A stretch of DNA of 64,000 nucleotides from Shewanella decolorationis S12 (lineage in GTDB: Bacteria > Pseudomonadota > Gammaproteobacteria > Enterobacterales > Shewanellaceae). Shown piece after piece: positions 1 through 7,985 of this stretch. How positions within the stretch are numbered: position 1 is the stretch's first letter; the number at the start of each line of letters is the position of its first letter. The translations under genes and the position numbers were made by a program. The stretch spans positions 62,001-126,000 of the forward strand of contig NZ_AXZL01000076.1 in NCBI RefSeq assembly GCF_000485795.1, in the 5' to 3' direction. The notes beneath the pieces were generated by a model. The model did not search any database, had not been told where the DNA came from, and saw only the letters and a list, made by a program, of their open reading frames with translations.

Positions 1-478
1 TGCCTAAGGTGATGGCGATAATTTCTGCCGACAACACAAAGTCGGTGCGGATCGCGCCCTTCACCTTTTCCTTCTCATAGGCCGCCAGATCGCTTATCTC
101 GGGTAAGTCAGATTCGGCCTGCTCCGCGTGTTTATCTTTGCGATGACTATAGCTGTGGTGTAATTTCTCAAAGCCTTCAAAACATAAAAACAAGCCGCCG
201 AACATCAATAAGGGGGTTACTGCCCAAGGAATAAAGGCGCTGATCAACATGGCTGCGGGCACTAAAATCAATTTATTACGAAACGAGCCTAGGGCGACCG
301 CCCAGACCACGGGTAATTCGCGGTCGGCACTCACACCAGTGACTTGCTGGGCGTTTAAAGCCAAATCGTCCCCTAACACCCCTGCGGTTTTCTTGGCCGC
401 GACCTTACTCATCACCGCCACATCATCCAAAATGGATGCAATATCGTCGAGTAAGGTTAATAAACTCGCCCCTGCCAT
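1..478 (-). CDS. DUF808 (YedI-like) inner-membrane protein, 3' end cut by window
   Basis: The reverse strand reads from an ATG at 478, preceded by a GGGAG ribosome site, and stays open to the window edge. The protein begins MAGASLLTLLDDIASILDDV and continues with KVAAKKTAGVLGDDLALNAQQ, the hallmark start of the DUF808/YedI family. A hydrophobic segment follows (KLILVPAAMLISAFIPWAVTP), then a charged stretch rich in H, K and E. About 159 residues are visible, so roughly the C-terminal half is missing. The family is a multi-pass inner-membrane protein of unknown function. Family assignment is strong; no role can be given. Confidence 0.88.
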   Translation of the reverse strand, partial: MAGASLLTLLDDIASILDDVAVMSKVAAKKTAGVLGDDLALNAQQVTGVSADRELPVVWAVALGSFRNKLILVPAAMLISAFIPWAVTPLLMFGGLFLCFEGFEKLHHSYSHRKDKHAEQAESDLPEISDLAAYEKEKVKGAIRTDFVLSAEIIAITLG

Positions 479-751
479 ACATTCTCCCTTAAACAAATAA
501 TGCTGTTTTTATCAATTCTGCTTTCGCCAATTCTGCTTTCGCCATAGTAACTTAGTTAGATTAAGCCCGCATAGAGCATTGTCGTAATCCTAATGAACTT
601 TATCTTAAAGCATTGCCCTTTATACACGGATTAAATCAGTGCGGGCTGCAAGCAAGATCACAGCTACAGTGCAATAGCACCACACACTTTGATGGAAAAG
701 AGTATACTAAGCTCAGAATTTTTTACTCATTTGCCATTACAGGATGTCAAC

Positions 752-1411
752 ATGACTCAAGATGAAATGAAAAAAGCCGCAGGCTGGGCTGCACTCAAAT
801 ACGTTGAGAAGGACAGCATTGTAGGTGTGGGCACAGGCTCAACCGTTAACCACTTTATCGATGCTTTGGCGACCATGAAGGCTGATATTGAAGGCGCAGT
901 ATCAAGCTCTGAAGCTTCAACTCAGAAGATGAAGGCCCTTGGCATCCCGGTTTATGACTTAAACAGCGTCGATAAATTATCCGTGTATGTCGATGGAGCC
1001 GATGAAATCAACGGCCATATGGACATGATCAAAGGCGGTGGCGCGGCATTAACCCGCGAAAAAATCGTTGCAGCTGTGGCTGAAAAATTTGTCTGTATCG
1101 TGGATAACACTAAACAAGTGGATATTTTAGGTGAATTCCCACTGCCTGTTGAAGTGATCCCAATGGCGCGCTCTTACGTGGCCCGTGAACTGGTCAAACT
1201 CGGCGGAGACCCAGTGTACCGTGAAGGCGTTGTGACTGATAACGGCAACGTAATCCTCGACGTTTACAACCTTAAGATCATCAATCCTAAGGAATTAGAA
1301 GATAAGATCAACGCCATCGTCGGCGTAGTGACAAACGGCCTGTTCGCAAAACGCGGCGCCGATGTGTTACTGGTTGGCACCCCTGAAGGCGTGAAAACCT
1401 TTACCGCTTAA
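752..1411 (+). CDS. rpiA: Ribose-5-phosphate isomerase A
   Basis: Interconverts ribose 5-phosphate and ribulose 5-phosphate in the non-oxidative pentose phosphate pathway (cytosol). The 219-residue product equals the usual family length. It has the phosphate-binding GVGTGSTVNHFIDAL segment, the YVDGADEI motif and KGGGAALTREKI, which holds the catalytic acid and lysine residues. The frame is open from 689, but I start at 752: MTQDEMKKAAGWAALKYV aligns with the Escherichia coli N-terminus and AGGA lies just upstream. It is monocistronic and followed by a strong hairpin shared with the convergent rlmI. Confidence 0.97.
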   Translation: MTQDEMKKAAGWAALKYVEKDSIVGVGTGSTVNHFIDALATMKADIEGAVSSSEASTQKMKALGIPVYDLNSVDKLSVYVDGADEINGHMDMIKGGGAALTREKIVAAVAEKFVCIVDNTKQVDILGEFPLPVEVIPMARSYVARELVKLGGDPVYREGVVTDNGNVILDVYNLKIINPKELEDKINAIVGVVTNGLFAKRGADVLLVGTPEGVKTFTA

Positions 1412-1446
1412 GGCAAGGTGAGTCAAAAGACTCCCATGCAAGAAAC

Positions 1447-1480
1447 AAAAATGCCGGTGCAGTTGCACCGGCATTTTTTA
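1447..1480. terminator. Bidirectional intrinsic terminator between rpiA and rlmI
   Basis: The stem ATGCCGGTGCA pairs with TGCACCGGCAT across a two-base loop. A-run and T-run flank it, so it can stop transcription from both rpiA (+) and rlmI (-), which converge here. Confidence 0.9.
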
Positions 1481-1518
1481 TGACCCTCATTTTTTATGAC
1501 CCTAGGGCTATTAAGCGA

Positions 1519-2709
1519 TTACCATACTCGAGCCACTAAGCCCTTGAGGTAAAAACCTTCTGGGAAGGCGCTACCAATCGGGTGATCGCTCGCTTGGCTT
1601 AAACGCTCGATAAATTGGATCTCACGTTTGGCATCCAAAGCCGCATCGGCAACGATTTTTTGGAACAGATCCGCAGGCATTAATCCCGAGCAAGAGAAGG
1701 TCAACAGCACCCCGCCCGGATTTAATAATTGCAGCGCAATCATGTTGATATCTTTATAGCCGCGGCAGGCGCCATTGAGCTGCGACTTATTGTCGGCAAA
1801 CTTTGGCGGGTCGAGTACGATCACATCGAAGGTTTTACCCTCATCACGGTACTGGCGTAACAGCTTAAACACATCGGCTTCGTTGTAATGCACATTGTCA
1901 TCATTTAAGCCATTGACTCGCATGTTCAAACGCGCAGTATCGAGGGCAAGCGCCGACACATCGACGTTTTCAATGCTGGCCGCGCCCGCCTTAGCGGCGT
2001 ACAGACCAAAGGTGCCCGTGTAGCAAAAACAGTTCAGAACCGATTTGCCCTTCACAAACCGCGCCGCCATAGCACGGTTATCGCGTTGGTCGAGGTAGAA
2101 ACCAGTCTTATGACCCTTAGTCACATCGACGGCAATCTTGATACCGTTTTCTTCAATAATGACAGGCATCTCAGGCAGTGTGCCATGGAGCAATCCCATA
2201 GTAGCAGATAAGCCTTCCTTTTTACGGGAATCAACATCCGAGCGCTCGTAAATCGCGCAATCGGGATACAGCTCGGCGAGCACATCGACAATAGTGTCAC
2301 GCCATACATCGGCGCCCATGCTCAGCAATTGGCAGACTAACACATTGGCGTATTTATCAATGGTGATACCAGGCAAGCCATCGGACTCGGCGGCAATTAA
2401 GCGGTAGCCAGTTAAGCCTTGCTCACGAATAAGATCGTCGCGTCCCGCTTGGGCGCGCAGAATACGCCGCTTAAAAAACTCACGGTCAATTTCTTCTTCG
2501 CGATCAAAAGTCCAAATACGCACTTGGATTTGAGACTCAGGAGACCAAGCACCACGGCCTAACCAATGGCCATCATGGGCAACCACATCGACGGTCTCGC
2601 CCGCTTCGGGTTTACCTTTAACGTTGTGGATCCCGTTGGAAAAGACCCAAGGATGACGACGCTCAAGGGACTTTTCGCGACCGGGTTTAAGTTTGATTCT
2701 GACTGCCAT
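1519..2709 (-). CDS. rlmI: 23S rRNA (cytosine(1962)-C(5))-methyltransferase RlmI
   Basis: The 396-residue length matches E. coli RlmI. The N-terminal PUA-like part (about residues 1-75, with GREKSLERRHPWVFSNGI) binds RNA. A central segment (SYRLIAAESDGLPG type, about 105-115) leads into a C-terminal Rossmann methyltransferase with VLNCFCYTGTFGLYAAKAGA for SAM binding, DPPKF and TFSCSGLM. The protein methylates C5 of C1962 in 23S rRNA in the cytosol. Identification is from family resemblance across the whole length. It stands alone, convergent with rpiA. Confidence 0.95.
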   Translation of the reverse strand: MAVRIKLKPGREKSLERRHPWVFSNGIHNVKGKPEAGETVDVVAHDGHWLGRGAWSPESQIQVRIWTFDREEEIDREFFKRRILRAQAGRDDLIREQGLTGYRLIAAESDGLPGITIDKYANVLVCQLLSMGADVWRDTIVDVLAELYPDCAIYERSDVDSRKKEGLSATMGLLHGTLPEMPVIIEENGIKIAVDVTKGHKTGFYLDQRDNRAMAARFVKGKSVLNCFCYTGTFGLYAAKAGAASIENVDVSALALDTARLNMRVNGLNDDNVHYNEADVFKLLRQYRDEGKTFDVIVLDPPKFADNKSQLNGACRGYKDINMIALQLLNPGGVLLTFSCSGLMPADLFQKIVADAALDAKREIQFIERLSQASDHPIGSAFPEGFYLKGLVARVW

Positions 2710-3166
2710 AGTACCGCCTTAAAAAAGTACCGCCTTGCTAAATTGAACCGCCACAACAAACTGCGTTAAGTTCGTCAGGCGCCGTCTTCAAAAAAATGGA
2801 AGCGGATAATATACCTAATATCGTTTGAGCGCGAGCCATCCACCGCAAACTACGCGCGTCCACCGTCAACAACGCGTAATTGTGCCGCGCTAAGTGATGG
2901 CGATCATAGCTTAGTTTTCGCTGCAAAACCCAGTTGTCACAGCCGATTTTTGGCAAATCATCGGGCTGTTTGATGGCAGAAATACCCATTCGCTGAAAGA
3001 TATTCTCGCCCATTAAGGTCTTTTGCGAGTAACAGGAGTTAACTCAAAGCGGCAAAAGCTCCTGTGTTTACTCATTCGCTTTTTATGCTGCCTATTGGTG
3101 CTGTCGTTATAAAAGCAAGCTAATCAACAAGATGACTCATTTAGTCAAAATGCAAAGGAAGATACC
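2710..3166. other. Intergenic region between rlmI and the bufferin operon
   Basis: Between the divergent rlmI and bufA starts I see no convincing gene. An open frame on the minus strand (2738-3013) has no recognisable domain and odd composition. GTACCGCCTT occurs twice near 2711-2732, just before rlmI. The promoter of the bufferin operon must lie in the last 150 bases, but no sigma-factor site stands out. Confidence 0.5.
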
Positions 3167-3619
3167 ATGAATAAGAAAGCCCAAACCGCACTTTCAGGTG
3201 CAGCACTTGCTATGGCCATGGCTGGTATGGCAAGCCAAGTCAATGCGGCAGAACCCATGACCAGCGCCGACAGTAGCGATCTCGTCCACTGTTATGGCAT
3301 GAATACCTGTAAAGGCCATAACGATTGTAAAACTGCCGATAACGCTTGCGCCGGCCACGCCAGCTGTAAAGGCAGTGGATTTGTGGCTATGCCATCCAAG
3401 AGTTGTGGCGATGTCGGCGGCAAAGTGGCCGATGATTGGGTGGGCAAAATCGCTAATACCGAGCTAGTACACTGCTATGGCATCAATACCTGCAAAGGCC
3501 ACAACGACTGCAAGACCGCAGACAATGCCTGCGCCGGACACGCCAGCTGTAAAGGCAGTGGTTTTGTAGCCACCCCAGCCAAAGCCTGTGGTGACTTGGG
3601 CGGTAAAGTCGGCGCCTAA
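3167..3619 (+). CDS. Bufferin-type Cys-rich RiPP metallophore precursor with duplicated core
   Basis: This is a 150-residue secreted precursor. Residues 1-27 form a Sec signal peptide (KK start, AALAMAMAGMASQ core, cleavage near VNA/AEP). Two tandem units follow: residues 39-88 and 100-149. Each begins LVHCYG(M/I)NTCKGHNDCK and contains six cysteines (42, 48, 54, 61, 67, 80 and 103, 109, 115, 122, 128, 141). The pattern CYGxNxCKGxxxC...CxGxxxCKGxGF is that of the BufA2-like precursors. In this family a DUF692 (MNIO) enzyme oxidises cysteines, and the modified peptide binds copper in the periplasm. The next two genes encode exactly those partners. The precursor role is well supported by context; the metal is inferred. 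Two copies of the core in one peptide is unusual to my knowledge. Confidence 0.86.
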   Translation: MNKKAQTALSGAALAMAMAGMASQVNAAEPMTSADSSDLVHCYGMNTCKGHNDCKTADNACAGHASCKGSGFVAMPSKSCGDVGGKVADDWVGKIANTELVHCYGINTCKGHNDCKTADNACAGHASCKGSGFVATPAKACGDLGGKVGA

Positions 3620-3697
3620 GACAAATAGGTGTTTATCGATAAAGAAGCGGTCGGAATATTGATCGCTTCAGCCACTCAGTCAGCATAAGGTTTATAC

Positions 3698-4579
3698 ATG
3701 GATAAGCAGAGTCTCACTCACCCCACTCTAGGTTTTGGTTTAGGACTGCGAACTCAACACTTCGAGCATGTGCTTAGGCATCAGCCCGAGGTCGACTGGT
3801 TCGAGATACTCTCGGAAAACTTTATGGTCGCGGGCGGAAAACCCCGCTATTACCTGAGTGAGATTGCCGAGCGTTATCCGCTGGTGATGCACGGCGTATC
3901 TTTATCCATCGGCAGCACAGATCCGCTGAATATGGATTATCTCAAGGCACTCAAACAACTTGCCAATGAAGTGCAGCCCCAATGGATTTCCGATCATATT
4001 TGCTGGACCTCTATTCACGGCATCAATAGCCATGACTTATTACCCCTGCCCTACACCGAAGAAACCGTCAAACACGTGGCCGAGCGCATTGGCATAGTGC
4101 AGGACTTTTTAGGCCGCCGCATTCTGATGGAGAACGTTTCCAGCTATTTGTCCTACCAAGATTCGACCATGAATGAGTGGCAATTTGTGAACGCAGTAGC
4201 CGAGGAGGCCGATTGCCTATTGTTGTTAGACATCAACAACATCTATGTCAGCGCCCGTAACCATCAGTTTCCCCCTGAGGATTATCTGCTGCAAGTCGCG
4301 CCTAATCGGGTGCAACAATTTCACTTAGCGGGCCACTCGGATTACGGAGACTATGTTATCGACACCCATGACCACGACGTTTGCCCCAGTGTGTGGGAGC
4401 TGTATCGGCGGGCATTAACCCGCTTTGGCGGTGTGAGCACTATGATCGAGCGCGATGCCAATATCCCCGAATTTGATGCATTGGAAGCCGAGTTGGCGAT
4501 TGCCCGCAATATCGCCCGCACTACGTTAGGCGAATCACATCCTCTGGTTTACAGGCCGCGGCAGGAGACGGTGGTATGA
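3698..4579 (+). CDS. DUF692 multinuclear non-heme iron oxidase (MNIO, BufB-like)
   Basis: This 293-residue TIM-barrel-type protein belongs to the MNIO (DUF692) family, whose members include MbnB, TglH and the bufferin enzymes and modify cysteines of ribosomal peptides. Visible candidate iron ligands are in the family order: His in VMHGVSLS (about 66-72), Glu in LMENVSSY (about 142), Asp in LDINNIYVS (about 178), His in FHLAGH (about 208), the DTHDHDV cluster (about 222-228) and Glu in MIERDANIPE (about 250). It starts 78 bases after the precursor and its last four bases overlap the start of the DUF2063 gene (ATGA), so the three form an operon. It would act on the precursor in the cytosol before export. 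Confidence 0.93.
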   Translation: MDKQSLTHPTLGFGLGLRTQHFEHVLRHQPEVDWFEILSENFMVAGGKPRYYLSEIAERYPLVMHGVSLSIGSTDPLNMDYLKALKQLANEVQPQWISDHICWTSIHGINSHDLLPLPYTEETVKHVAERIGIVQDFLGRRILMENVSSYLSYQDSTMNEWQFVNAVAEEADCLLLLDINNIYVSARNHQFPPEDYLLQVAPNRVQQFHLAGHSDYGDYVIDTHDHDVCPSVWELYRRALTRFGGVSTMIERDANIPEFDALEAELAIARNIARTTLGESHPLVYRPRQETVV

Positions 4580-5391
4580 GTCAACTTCGCGAGATCCAAC
4601 AGCAGTTTATGGATTATCTACTGGCAAGTGCCGCCCAAACGCCGGTAGCAGAAACTATAGAGAAATCCTTTAGCGACAAGGTTGCCGAGCAAGGCGGCGT
4701 TGGCCGTGATATCCGCATGCAGATTTACGCCAATGCCTATCGCATTCGCTTAACCGAAGTCCTCGATACCGACCATGAAATACTCGGTCTGTATTTAGGC
4801 GATGACTTATTCGCGCGCATGGCCAATGGCTATATCGCCCACCAGCCCTCACGTTTTACTTCGCTACGCCAATTTGCCGATGCCCTACCTGACTATTTAG
4901 CCAGCGACGCTTTTTTTAGTCAGTATCCGATTATCAGTGATATCGCCAGATTCGAGCGTAGACTACTCAACTCCTTCGATGCCAAGGATGAACGGAGGGC
5001 AAGCTTTGCGGCGCTGCAATCCTTACCCGCAGACGCTTGGCCCTATCGCCAACTGCGTTTTCACCCTAGCGTGCAGCTATTTGAGTGTGCCAGCAATGCG
5101 GTCGAAACCTGGCAAGCCTTAAAGCATCAACAAGTCCCGCCCGCGCCCGATTATCAAGGTAAACGCGCTTGGCTACTTTGGCGCGGCGAGAGTCGTTTAA
5201 CGGAGTTTATCTCCCTTGCAGAATACCAATTAACCTTAATTCAAGGATTTATTCACGGGGCCAATATTGCCGAGCAATGCGAATTGATGCTGAACTTTTT
5301 TGCGCCAGAAGAGGCCATGCAGCAGCTGTTACAAGCACTGCAAGCTTGGTTTCAATTAGGCTTGATATTGAGTGTTCAGCCGAACGATTAA
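4576..5391 (+). CDS. DUF2063 partner protein of the MNIO enzyme (BufC/HvfC-like)
   Basis: The 271-residue protein carries the DUF2063 domain at its N-terminus, with the signature YANAYRIRLTEVLDTDHEIL (about residues 51-70) followed by LGDDLFARMANGYI. A looser C-terminal domain follows. DUF2063 proteins accompany DUF692 enzymes and are thought to bind the precursor and present it to the oxidase. Translational coupling to the enzyme gene (four-base overlap) supports that. No signal peptide or membrane segment is seen, so it is cytosolic. No DoxX-type gene or sigma/anti-sigma pair, often found in bufferin loci, lies next to it. Confidence 0.9.
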   Translation: MSQLREIQQQFMDYLLASAAQTPVAETIEKSFSDKVAEQGGVGRDIRMQIYANAYRIRLTEVLDTDHEILGLYLGDDLFARMANGYIAHQPSRFTSLRQFADALPDYLASDAFFSQYPIISDIARFERRLLNSFDAKDERRASFAALQSLPADAWPYRQLRFHPSVQLFECASNAVETWQALKHQQVPPAPDYQGKRAWLLWRGESRLTEFISLAEYQLTLIQGFIHGANIAEQCELMLNFFAPEEAMQQLLQALQAWFQLGLILSVQPND

Positions 5392-5396
5392 AGTTT

Positions 5397-5424
5397 GAGC
5401 CGCTCTATACATTCGCAGCGGCTC
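5397..5424. terminator. Hairpin between convergent genes (weak terminator)
   Basis: GAGCCGCT pairs with AGCGGCTC over a 12-base loop, just after the DUF2063 stop and before the stop of the convergent hydrolase gene. There is no U-run, so termination here is a guess from position. Confidence 0.45.
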
Positions 5425-5430
5425 GAACCG

Positions 5431-6564
5431 CTAGCGCCGCAGTGCCAACTCCACCATCACGGGCGCATGGTCGGTACTATAGGCATCACGCTCATATTCC
5501 GGCCTGACTAAGTGTCTATCACAGGTTTGATAATCCACCACCTGCGCCAAACTGCGGCTATCGCTGGCATCAAACTCATTGGAAAGCAACACATAATCCA
5601 GCACAGAACCTTTAGGGCCATAGTAATGGGTGGGCGCCCTATGCTCACGGTAATGGATAGCGTTATCGGCTACATTGGCTTCGATAAATAGCTCATAGGC
5701 ATCTTGTAATCGATAGTGGCCAAACACTTGCGCTAACGCCGCGTCGGATAAATGCCCAAGCCCTGCGGCTTTAATATCGTTACTGTGCAGCGTTTCGCCT
5801 TGGAGCGTTAACGCATCCAGCGCGCCTAAGGACAAACTATCGTTAAAATCCCCCATCAGGATCACTGGATATTTGGCACTCTGTCTTCTGGCGAGTATGG
5901 CATGGAACAGCAATGCAGCCTCGGCGCCCCGCTGCATGGTCGAGGCCCAACGCCCGAGGGCTTGTTCGGTTAATAGCTTAGTCTCGGCGTGTAACTTAAG
6001 ATCCGATGGCGCATTTAACGACAAGCCCAAAGGATGAGGCTCTAGGGCTAATCCCGGCCGCTTAGATTTAAAATGCACCACATAGCAATCACAGGGGCCA
6101 ATCTGCGGCACCGCCACCGTCGCCCGTAACACTTTACGGCTAAAGGCAAATTCGCTCGACAGGCCCATCGCCGCCACTAAGTGCGCCTCTGGTTCGATAG
6201 CGTGTACCTCAAGGATAGGGAAGCGAGAAGCCAAAGCCACCACAGGGCTTTGGTAGATATAGTCACTGACCAAGGTCGCACTATCGACCACAGCAAAGTG
6301 GGTGAGTCCCTGCTGCAACGCAAGCTGGCGTAACGGTTCGGGGCTAAACACCTCCTGAAATCCGACAATATCCGGATGATGTTGCTCTAGAAACTCGCTA
6401 AACCAGTAGCACTTTTTCTGCCATTGGCCGTGGCTATAGATATTCTCAAAGTCGTAAAAGGCTGAGGGCGGCTCAATAAAGTTAAATAGATTCACGGTCG
6501 CAATTTTAATATTCGATTGCGTTGCCTCGGTCGAACTCGACAATTCTGGGGAATCCTGCGCCAC
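5431..6564 (-). CDS. Endonuclease/exonuclease/phosphatase (EEP) family protein
   Basis: The protein has the EEP-fold metal and catalytic motifs in order: IATVNLFNFIEP near the N-terminus (Asn), GFQEVFSPE (Glu, metal ligand), MGDFNDS (Asp/Asn) and STDHAPVMVEL (Asp-His) near the C-terminus. Family members hydrolyse phosphodiesters or phosphomonoesters of nucleic acids, lipids or small molecules, so no substrate can be given. The frame opens upstream at 6627 (TTG), with an ATG at 6591. I prefer the GTG at 6564, which has AAAGAGG nine bases upstream and gives MAQDSPEL. No signal peptide is apparent, so it is probably cytosolic. Confidence 0.85.
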   Translation of the reverse strand: MAQDSPELSSSTEATQSNIKIATVNLFNFIEPPSAFYDFENIYSHGQWQKKCYWFSEFLEQHHPDIVGFQEVFSPEPLRQLALQQGLTHFAVVDSATLVSDYIYQSPVVALASRFPILEVHAIEPEAHLVAAMGLSSEFAFSRKVLRATVAVPQIGPCDCYVVHFKSKRPGLALEPHPLGLSLNAPSDLKLHAETKLLTEQALGRWASTMQRGAEAALLFHAILARRQSAKYPVILMGDFNDSLSLGALDALTLQGETLHSNDIKAAGLGHLSDAALAQVFGHYRLQDAYELFIEANVADNAIHYREHRAPTHYYGPKGSVLDYVLLSNEFDASDSRSLAQVVDYQTCDRHLVRPEYERDAYSTDHAPVMVELALRR

Positions 6565-6891
6565 GGTATTATTCCTCTTTAGCCAAATCATGCACTCAAC
6601 AGCGCCGTTAACGGATTTTCGCGTCAAAATATCTTTTTACCCAATTACTTAGGCAAGGATGTGACTCATAAAGACTGATACCTAAGGTTATACCTAAATC
6701 GATTTAATCATCAATCACAGTGTGTATTGCCACCAACGACCTAGGCCCCAAAAAAACACAAAACCAACAACCGAAACACCAGCCGATAACACTTAGCCAC
6801 CATGATGCAGCAAGATTAAAACCAACCAACTCAATTCATCCAAAAATAAAAACCATATTCAAACATAAACATAGCTAATTAGTGTTCAGGT

Positions 6892-6919
6892 TTGACTTTT
6901 AGCTTTAGCGGTTTAGAAT
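6892..6919 (+). promoter_or_regulatory. Candidate sigma70 promoter of the leader and mgtE operon
   Basis: TTGACT (6892-6897) is followed after 16 bases by TAGAAT (6914-6919). Transcription would begin near 6927, directly before the structured leader. Both boxes are one mismatch from consensus. Confidence 0.6.
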
Positions 6920-6926
6920 CTAGCCA

Positions 6927-7243
6927 CTTTTATCATTGCGGAGACCCACTGTGGGCACACACATAAGTGACAGTAGATGCCCTGTCCAAGTGACAGGATT
7001 AAACACCTAGCACTAGCCCGCAATGTTGTTGCTGCTACCTGCTAGGCAGGGTAGTAGCGTGACGCTTCCTCACTCCACTCCCATATATTCAATTTAAGCC
7101 TTTACCCATTGCCAATCATGCCCGTGCATACGCTCGGCTATTGGTTTTATCCGGCCTTGCGCTGGAGCTAAAGTGCTGGCCATTGAATACATCTTCACAC
7201 ATGTTTTGCCCCAGTAGGCTTCCCTTAATTTGGGAGTTTACCT
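6927..7243 (+). ncRNA. Long structured 5' leader upstream of the mgtE operon; candidate riboswitch of unidentified class
   Basis: From the predicted start point to the first gene is about 317 nt with no credible ORF. CATTGCGG (6934-6941) pairs perfectly with CCGCAATG (7018-7025), closing a roughly 90-nt domain. Inside are CCCA/TGGG (6945-6955) and the hairpin CCTGTC-CAAGT-GACAGG (6981-6997). A second strong hairpin follows (7031-7058, GCTGCTACC with its GTAGTAGC partner). A closed multihelix domain in front of a Mg2+ channel gene suggests metal sensing. I could not match it to the M-box or yybP-ykoY consensus as I remember them, so the class is left open. Confidence 0.5.
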
Positions 7244-7963
7244 ATGGCTTATATCAAGCATACATCCACTTTAGCCCGGCAACCTTTAGCCCTATTTGGG
7301 CTATGCCTTAGTGTCACGGCGAACGCTTCATTGCTGGACCTTGATGATCCCGGCATCGCTGAACGTTGCGAGCTTCAGCTCGGCTGGCAACAACCTAGAT
7401 CGGATCACTCTGCAACAACACTCAAAACGGCGGCAACCTGCAACCAAGGACAATGGGAATGGCACTTAGGTTTTGAACATCAACACCTAGGCGTTGAAAA
7501 TCAACTCTTAGCTTTTGAAAGTCAAACAAACAGCAGCAATAACGAACAGCAAACCGAGCTGGGCATTAAGTTGCCCTTACATGCCGACACAGGCCCTTGG
7601 CAGAGCGCGCTGGCCATTAATCTGCAACACCATCATCAAGACAATCACCCCATTGCCGCAGAAGTGCTCGGTATTATGGGATATCAGATGGCGCGGGATT
7701 TACGCCTCTATAGCAATTTGGGCTTTTATCAACATGCGGCTCAGTCGCCGCAACTGATCGCGGGCGTCGCCATTGCCTTAGCGCCGAGTGAAGATCAGCA
7801 ATGGTTCGGCGAAATTTATCGCAAGGCATCCGAAGCACACGCCTACCGGCTTGCCTATCAATGGTTACTTAAAAGACGGTTCCAACTCGAATTCAGTCTA
7901 GGCAACGACCTTATGGGAAGCGCCCAGCAATTCGGTGCAGATATCACTTTTTTCTTTAAATAA
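7244..7963 (+). CDS. Secreted or outer-membrane protein of unknown function, paired with mgtE
   Basis: I do not recognise this 239-residue protein. It starts with a signal peptide (about residues 1-28, LALFGLCLSVTANA then SLLDLDDPG). The remainder alternates polar and hydrophobic residues, e.g. WEWHLGFEHQHLGVENQLLA and LRLYSNLGFYQHAAQSP. It ends with FGADITFFFK, the aromatic end typical of a beta-barrel. GGGAG precedes the ATG. The mgtE start lies 22 bases downstream, so both are co-transcribed behind the structured leader. Two internal cysteines (CELQLGWQQ, TCNQGQWEW) may pair. A small outer-membrane barrel is the best reading. Confidence 0.75.
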   Translation: MAYIKHTSTLARQPLALFGLCLSVTANASLLDLDDPGIAERCELQLGWQQPRSDHSATTLKTAATCNQGQWEWHLGFEHQHLGVENQLLAFESQTNSSNNEQQTELGIKLPLHADTGPWQSALAINLQHHHQDNHPIAAEVLGIMGYQMARDLRLYSNLGFYQHAAQSPQLIAGVAIALAPSEDQQWFGEIYRKASEAHAYRLAYQWLLKRRFQLEFSLGNDLMGSAQQFGADITFFFK

Positions 7964-7985
7964 TAGCTCGTTGGGAGAATGACCT

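Noticed and set aside
2738..3013. 91-codon open frame upstream of rlmI on the minus strand
   Set aside because: No ribosome site, odd composition and no recognisable domain; I expected acylphosphatase here by analogy with E. coli but the sequence does not show it.
6934..7025. Assigning the mgtE leader to the M-box riboswitch
   Set aside because: The conserved M-box core as I remember it is not visible, so I left the class open rather than name it.
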